In this document: piece after piece, positions 60,364 through 64,000 of the stretch
How the letters are laid out: the number at the start of each line of letters is the position of its first letter
Position numbering within the stretch: the first letter of the stretch is position 1
Source of the DNA: Phycisphaerae bacterium
Lineage (GTDB): Bacteria > Planctomycetota > Phycisphaerae > Sedimentisphaerales > Anaerohalosphaeraceae
DNA length: 64,000 nucleotides
Direction: 5' to 3'
NCBI GenBank assembly: GCA_014859965.1
Contig: JACZKQ010000127.1
Span: 1-64,000 of the forward strand
Program-made: the position numbers and the translations under genes
The notes under the pieces: model-generated
What the model was told of the DNA's origin: nothing
Databases searched by the model: none
The model's input: only the letters and a program-made list of their open reading frames with translations

Positions 60364-62043
60364 CTACATGCCATAGTCGCCCATGCCACCCATGCCGCCC
60401 ATTCCGCCCATTCCACCCATGCCGCCCGGAGGCATTCCGCCGGGTCCGCCGGCCTCTTCTTCCTTGGGCTTTTCAGTGACGACGCAATCGGTCGTCAGCA
60501 ACAGGCCGGCGACACTGGCTGCGTTCTGCAGGGCGATCCGAGTGACCTTCAGCGGGTCGACGACGCCGGCGGCGAGCAGGTCTTCATACTTGTCCTTGTC
60601 GGCGTTGTAACCGAACCCGCCCTTGCCTTCGGCGACCTTGTTGACAATGAGATTGCCCACCGCGCCGGCATTGACGGCGATGTGGTAGCAGGGCATGCGA
60701 AGCGCCTGGGCGATAATGTCGGCCCCGGTCTTCTCGTCGCCGGAAAGCTTCAGCGACTTGACAGCGGCGATGCAGCGAATCAACGCGACGCCGCCTCCGG
60801 GCACGATGCCTTCTTCGATAGCGGCGCGGGTCGCGTGAAGGGCGTCCTCGATACGGGCCTTCTTCTCTTTCATCTCCGCCTCGCTGGCTGCGCCCACGTT
60901 GATCTGAGCGACGCCGCCGGTGAGTTTGGCGAGCCGTTCCTGCAGTTTCTCACGGTCGTAATCGCTGGTCGTGGTGTCCAGTTCATCTTTGATCTGCTTG
61001 ATGCGTCCGGCGATTGCGGTGCCGTCGCCGGCGCCCTGGACGATAATCGTATTGTCGTTGTCGATGGTCGCCTTTTTGGCCCGACCCAGTTGCGACAGCG
61101 TAATGTTCTCCAGTTCGATGCCGAGATCCTTGAAGATGGGCTCTGCGCCGGTGAGGATCGCGATGTCCTGAAGCATGGCTTTTCTGCGGTCGCCATACCC
61201 GGGCGCCTTTACGGCGGCGATCTTGACGATACCGCGAAGCTTGTTGACGACCAGGGTCGCCAGGGCCTCGCCCTCGACATCTTCTGCGATGATCAGCAGG
61301 GCCTGCTTGCTCTTGGCGATGGCTTCGAGCAGGGGCACGAGCTTTTGCACGGAAGCGATCTTCTCTTCGTATACGAGAATGTAAGGCTTTTCAAGTTCGC
61401 AGACCATGTTGTCCGGGTCGGTGACGAAGTGCGGCGAAAGATAACCGCGGTCAAACTGCATGCCCTCAACGTAGTCGACCACCGTCTCGAGGCTCTTGCC
61501 TTCTTCGACGGTGATGACGCCGTCTTTGCCCACTCGCATGAAGGCCTCGGCCATTTTCTTGCCGATTTCCAGGTCGTTGTTGGCGGAAATCGCCGCGATA
61601 TTGACGATGTCGTCCTTTTTGGCGATATCGATGGGTCGGCCGATCTTCTTGAGTTCGGCGACCGCGGCTTTCACCGCCTGCTGGATGCCGCGGTTGAGCG
61701 ACATGGCGTCGGCGCCGGCGGCCAGGTTGCGAAATGCCTCGCGGAAGATGGCTTCAGCGAGCACTGTGGCGGTGGTGGTGCCGTCGCCTGCGATCTTGGA
61801 CGTCTTGCTGGCGGCTTCGCGGACGAGTTTGGCGCCCATGTTTTCCGCCTTGTCGAGCAGTTCGATCTCTTCGGCGACCGTGACGCCGTCTTTGGTGACG
61901 GTCGGTCCGCCCCAGCTCTTGTCAATAATTGCATTTCGACCTCGCGGTCCGAGCGTCGACTTCACGGCGGCGGCGAGTTTTTCGACACCAGCCAGCAACG
62001 ATGCTCGTGCATCCGATTCAAATGAAAGGTTTTTGACTGCCAT
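60364..62043 (-). CDS. groEL2: Chaperonin GroEL (copy with Gly-Gly-Met tail)
   Basis: A 559-residue Gro[45 protein letters not shown], then [38 protein letters not shown], and a C-terminal GGM repeat ([20 protein letters not shown]). I start at ATG 62043, with AGGAG upstream; 62079 is the frame limit. It is first in the chaperone block. A short perfect palindrome, TTTCTG-TC-CAGAAA, lies at 62057-62070 just upstream. Confidence 0.96.
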   Translation of the reverse strand: MAVKNLSFESDARASLLAGVEKLAAAVKSTLGPRGRNAIIDKSWGGPTVTKDGVTVAEEIELLDKAENMGAKLVREAASKTSKIAGDGTTTATVLAEAIFREAFRNLAAGADAMSLNRGIQQAVKAAVAELKKIGRPIDIAKKDDIVNIAAISANNDLEIGKKMAEAFMRVGKDGVITVEEGKSLETVVDYVEGMQFDRGYLSPHFVTDPDNMVCELEKPYILVYEEKIASVQKLVPLLEAIAKSKQALLIIAEDVEGEALATLVVNKLRGIVKIAAVKAPGYGDRRKAMLQDIAILTGAEPIFKDLGIELENITLSQLGRAKKATIDNDNTIIVQGAGDGTAIAGRIKQIKDELDTTTSDYDREKLQERLAKLTGGVAQINVGAASEAEMKEKKARIEDALHATRAAIEEGIVPGGGVALIRCIAAVKSLKLSGDEKTGADIIAQALRMPCYHIAVNAGAVGNLIVNKVAEGKGGFGYNADKDKYEDLLAAGVVDPLKVTRIALQNAASVAGLLLTTDCVVTEKPKEEEAGGPGGMPPGGMGGMGGMGGMGGMGDYGM

Positions 62044-62056
62044 AATCCATCTTTCT

Positions 62057-62070
62057 CCTATATTTCTGTC
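62057..62070. promoter_or_regulatory. Palindrome upstream of groEL2
   Basis: TTTCTG-TC-CAGAAA, a perfect 6-2-6 repeat 14 bases before the groEL2 ATG. It overlaps the leader next to the ribosome-binding site. Its role is unknown; CIRCE (TTAGCACTC-N9-GAGTGCTAA) is absent. The rest of 62071-62362 shows no supported gene. Confidence 0.3.
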
Positions 62071-62362
62071 CAGAAACATACACTACATGCTGATAGGCGT
62101 TGTGTATTGCAAAGTTGGTACCAGAGCCGCGTCAGCCGTGGGTATTTTCGGACGAAACGTACCTAAGCCCATTAAAAAAAAGCAGTTGCGAACGCAAAAA
62201 ATACAAGCGGGGCGGGTCACTCGTGGCCCAACCGCAGGCGGCGGCCTGCCACTTTTGGCGGCTTATAATGGGGGACATACGCCAACTTGACAGGCGGGCG
62301 GCAGCGGCGGGCATGGGATGAGTCCCTTCGGGGCGGGGCATCGCCGGCCGCCGGCGGGCGCC

Positions 62363-63091
62363 TTATCGCGATTTTGGGATGGCCCCGGCGGTGCGGATGT
62401 ATGCAGGGGAAAGGGTTACAGGGTCCGAGAAGTCCCCCATTTTGGCCTTCTCGACGGCGAGTTTGTAGACATTGGCTGCATCAGGAAACCAGTAAGCCTC
62501 GTCCAGAAAGGACACATTCGGGGCTTCGAAGGCATCTCTATAATAGAACAGGCCCTCGCCGGTGAGCCAAAGTGTCTCCGGGCCGCCGGCGAACCTCTTG
62601 AGGAACTCTTCCGGAGTAATTAGGCAATCCGGGACGGTTTTGGTCCACCGACCACCGGAATATTGGAACAGAGCCACAAAAAATTGGCCTCGCTTGGCAT
62701 CCAATATAGTTGCAAGGTGTTGTATTTGCCGTCCGGTGGTGTTAATGTAGGCAGTCGCATTGGCCGAAAGTACGTCCATGGTGCTGATGGAAATGATCTT
62801 TGTGTCGTTGGCAAGGCTGAGAATTTTTGCCATGGTCACAGCAATCCTAATGCCGGTGAAACTTCCGGGACCTGTGCTGATGTAGATGTGTTCAATGTCG
62901 CAGGGTCTGCGGCCGGCGCGGTCCAGCAGGCCGCGGCAACAGGTGAACAGCTCTGCCCCGTGGCGGAGATGGCCCGATAAAACACCGTGCTCCAGTATCT
63001 CGTCGCCCATTCCGAGTGCCGCCGAGCCGCTTCGGCCGGATGTCTCGACAGCCAGGGCCAGAGGATTGCCTTGTTGTGCCAGATTGCCCAA
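62363..63091 (-). CDS. tsaB: tRNA threonylcarbamoyladenosine biosynthesis protein TsaB
   Basis: A 242-residue ASKHA-fold protein. The N-terminal ALAVETSGRSGSAAL and the middle IYISTGPGSFTGIRIAVTMAKILSLA are the TsaB signatures. It supports TsaD in making t6A at position 37 of ANN-reading tRNAs. The start is TTG at 63091, giving MGNLAQQG, with AAAGG six bases upstream; no ATG occurs before the first strand. It is divergent from the next gene. Confidence 0.93.
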   Translation of the reverse strand: MGNLAQQGNPLALAVETSGRSGSAALGMGDEILEHGVLSGHLRHGAELFTCCRGLLDRAGRRPCDIEHIYISTGPGSFTGIRIAVTMAKILSLANDTKIISISTMDVLSANATAYINTTGRQIQHLATILDAKRGQFFVALFQYSGGRWTKTVPDCLITPEEFLKRFAGGPETLWLTGEGLFYYRDAFEAPNVSFLDEAYWFPDAANVYKLAVEKAKMGDFSDPVTLSPAYIRTAGAIPKSR

Positions 63092-63201
63092 ATTAAACCT
63101 TTCGGATCATGTTTTAAGGATAAGAGGGCTGTATTTCGTTAAGATGCACAGCCTCGTTTAACAATCCAACAATTGGTGTTCGTCTGATAGTATTTTTTCG
63201 C

Positions 63202-63229
63202 TTGCAAAATCGCAAGTTTCTAGTACAAT
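63202..63229 (+). promoter_or_regulatory. Sigma-70-type promoter
   Basis: TTGCAA (63202-63207), 16-bp spacer, TACAAT (63224-63229). It drives the gene starting at 63307 with a leader of about 70 nt. Confidence 0.7.
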
Positions 63230-63306
63230 ATAGTCACCACCGGGATTTACAGTATTGCTAACTGTATTTCAAATTAAATTTAGGCAATTTGTTTCGATGG
63301 AGGCAC

Positions 63307-64000
63307 ATGGTGAGAAGATTTTTAGTTTCACCAAGGCTTAAGGACCTGCAAGTCGTTGCCGTTCTGACAGTTCTCGCTGTTTTCAGTACTGTCAGCACGC
63401 ATGCGTTGGGACAGCCGACGACGCGTGAGGAAGCGATGACGACCCGTGCACAGAAGACGCTTCAGATTGCGCAGGAATACGTGGGGCGCAAAGTGTACAA
63501 GCAGGCTGAAATACTTCTGAGCAGCCTTCATGGGGACGGGGAACTGGCGGAATTTGTCAGCGATACCGACAAAGAAATCGTTGCCAGCCTTGGCAATGTT
63601 GTGCAGCAGGCACTGGCGGAGCGAACACGTATCGCCAATGTCCTGATGGAGAGCGACCAACTCGGCGAGCAGGGGCAGTATGCCCAGGCCGTGGAACGGC
63701 TGGCGTCGGTCCGCAACAGCGAGTACCTCCGCGAATTAGAGCGTGAACAGATTGACTCCAGTCTTGCGTTGCTGCAGGAGAAGGCGAAAACGCAGCCGAA
63801 GGCGGCAGCCCCTGCAGTGGCAAAACCGGTGGTCGAGCAGGTTGCCCCCGAGGCAAAGCCGGCCGCAGTGCAGGCTCCAGTGGTTGTTCCCGAAACAAGG
63901 GCGTACGTGGTGCCCGCGCCCGAGGCGGTCGTGCCCGTTGTTAGAGAGGTAGCAGTAAGTCCCGAAGCACCGCAAGTGACTGTGGTCGAGGCGCCGCCGG
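63307..64000 (+). CDS. Signal-peptide protein, N-terminal part (runs off the window)
   Basis: ATG 63307 opens a frame with no stop up to the window end (231 residues). Residues 1-36 look like a signal peptide (MVRRFLVSPRLKDLQVVAVL... THALG). Residues 40-150 are helical with TPR-like spacing (AQKTLQIAQEYVGRKVYKQAEILLSSL, GQYAQAVERLASVRNSEYL). From about 160 the sequence becomes Pro/Ala/Val-rich, with repeats such as VAKPVVEQVAPEAKPAAVQAP. Similar starts occur in planctomycete secretin-type (type II/IV pilus, GspD/PilQ) proteins, but the diagnostic domain lies beyond the window, so I leave the function open. Confidence 0.75.
   Translation, partial: MVRRFLVSPRLKDLQVVAVLTVLAVFSTVSTHALGQPTTREEAMTTRAQKTLQIAQEYVGRKVYKQAEILLSSLHGDGELAEFVSDTDKEIVASLGNVVQQALAERTRIANVLMESDQLGEQGQYAQAVERLASVRNSEYLRELEREQIDSSLALLQEKAKTQPKAAAPAVAKPVVEQVAPEAKPAAVQAPVVVPETRAYVVPAPEAVVPVVREVAVSPEAPQVTVVEAPP

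Noticed and set aside
58554-62025. Long plus-strand frames (about 446 and 556 codons) across the two groEL genes
   Set aside because: They mirror GroEL codons in a GC-rich genome; no family features and no ribosome-binding site.
62255-62275. Plus-strand TATAAT
   Set aside because: No plus-strand gene follows it and no -35 at proper spacing.
1-64000. CRISPR arrays, insertion sequences, integrases, phage genes
   Set aside because: No regularly spaced direct repeats with unique spacers, no transposase or integrase motifs, and no terminal inverted repeats were found. The GGM, DPN and VSKAAV repeats are protein-level low complexity.

Overview
The window looks like chromosomal DNA from an anaerobic planctomycete, most likely Phycisphaerae (Sedimentisphaerales-like). 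This is inferred from five secreted proteins with dockerin-like D-x-N/D-x-D repeats, three PEP-CTERM proteins, an extended ECF sigma factor, two GroELs and many oxygen-sensitive Fe-S enzymes. No rRNA, CRISPR array, IS element or phage gene was seen. One tRNA is present.

Layout. 1-5 kb: the end of a TrhA/hemolysin-III gene, a secreted beta-helix protein, a secreted protein whose frame continues past an in-frame UGA followed by a SECIS-like hairpin, and a DUF438-hemerythrin protein. 5-8 kb: rsmE-mntP, a ROK sugar kinase, larE, and tRNA-Thr(CGU) abutting the larE start. 8.4-19.4 kb: one long minus-strand operon, the most interesting part of the window. It holds rnfC-D-G-E-A but no rnfB or NqrF diaphorase. 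In their place are a fusion of an NqrF-type membrane 2Fe-2S domain with a NuoE/HydC domain, a 2Fe-2S thioredoxin-like protein, a 1032-aa NuoF/HydB-GltD/NfnB fusion, DRTGG and GHKL-ATPase proteins, and a HoxU-like ferredoxin subunit. I read it as an ion-pumping Rnf/Nqr membrane complex wired to a soluble NAD(P)H, possibly electron-bifurcating, module.

19.6-28 kb: a HemW-like radical SAM protein, transketolase, a PEP-CTERM protein, a beta-helix/dockerin protein, DUF1294, a TrmO-like lipoprotein, a YgjP-type metalloprotease, and a cold-shock gene behind an attenuator-like leader. 28-34.8 kb: a B12/radical SAM protein, then a glycerophosphodiesterase lipoprotein, a small membrane protein, an SSS symporter and an sn-glycerol-1-phosphate dehydrogenase. 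35-40.1 kb: an RCC1/dockerin protein and an ORP-like operon (DUF134 regulator, two NifX-like proteins, two Fe-S MinD ATPases, and a broken NifU scaffold). 40-47.6 kb: an ECF sigma/anti-sigma pair, a beta-barrel protein, an LRR protein, a second ECF sigma with a large C-terminal extension, and an isochorismatase-like hydrolase. 47.9-56 kb: secreted or anchored carbohydrate-type proteins (Calx-beta-like, GHL10 glycosidase-like, LamG-like paralogues) and a rhodanese. 56-62 kb: the chaperone block groEL-groES-groEL-dnaJ-grpE-fmdB. 62.3-64 kb: tsaB and the start of a signal-peptide protein running off the window.

By eye, the plus strand is C-rich over roughly 7-40 kb and G-rich from about 40.6 kb, whichever strand the genes are on. 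The change falls in the largest featureless gap (40.14-40.6 kb). All functions are read from the sequence and family knowledge; no database search was run.
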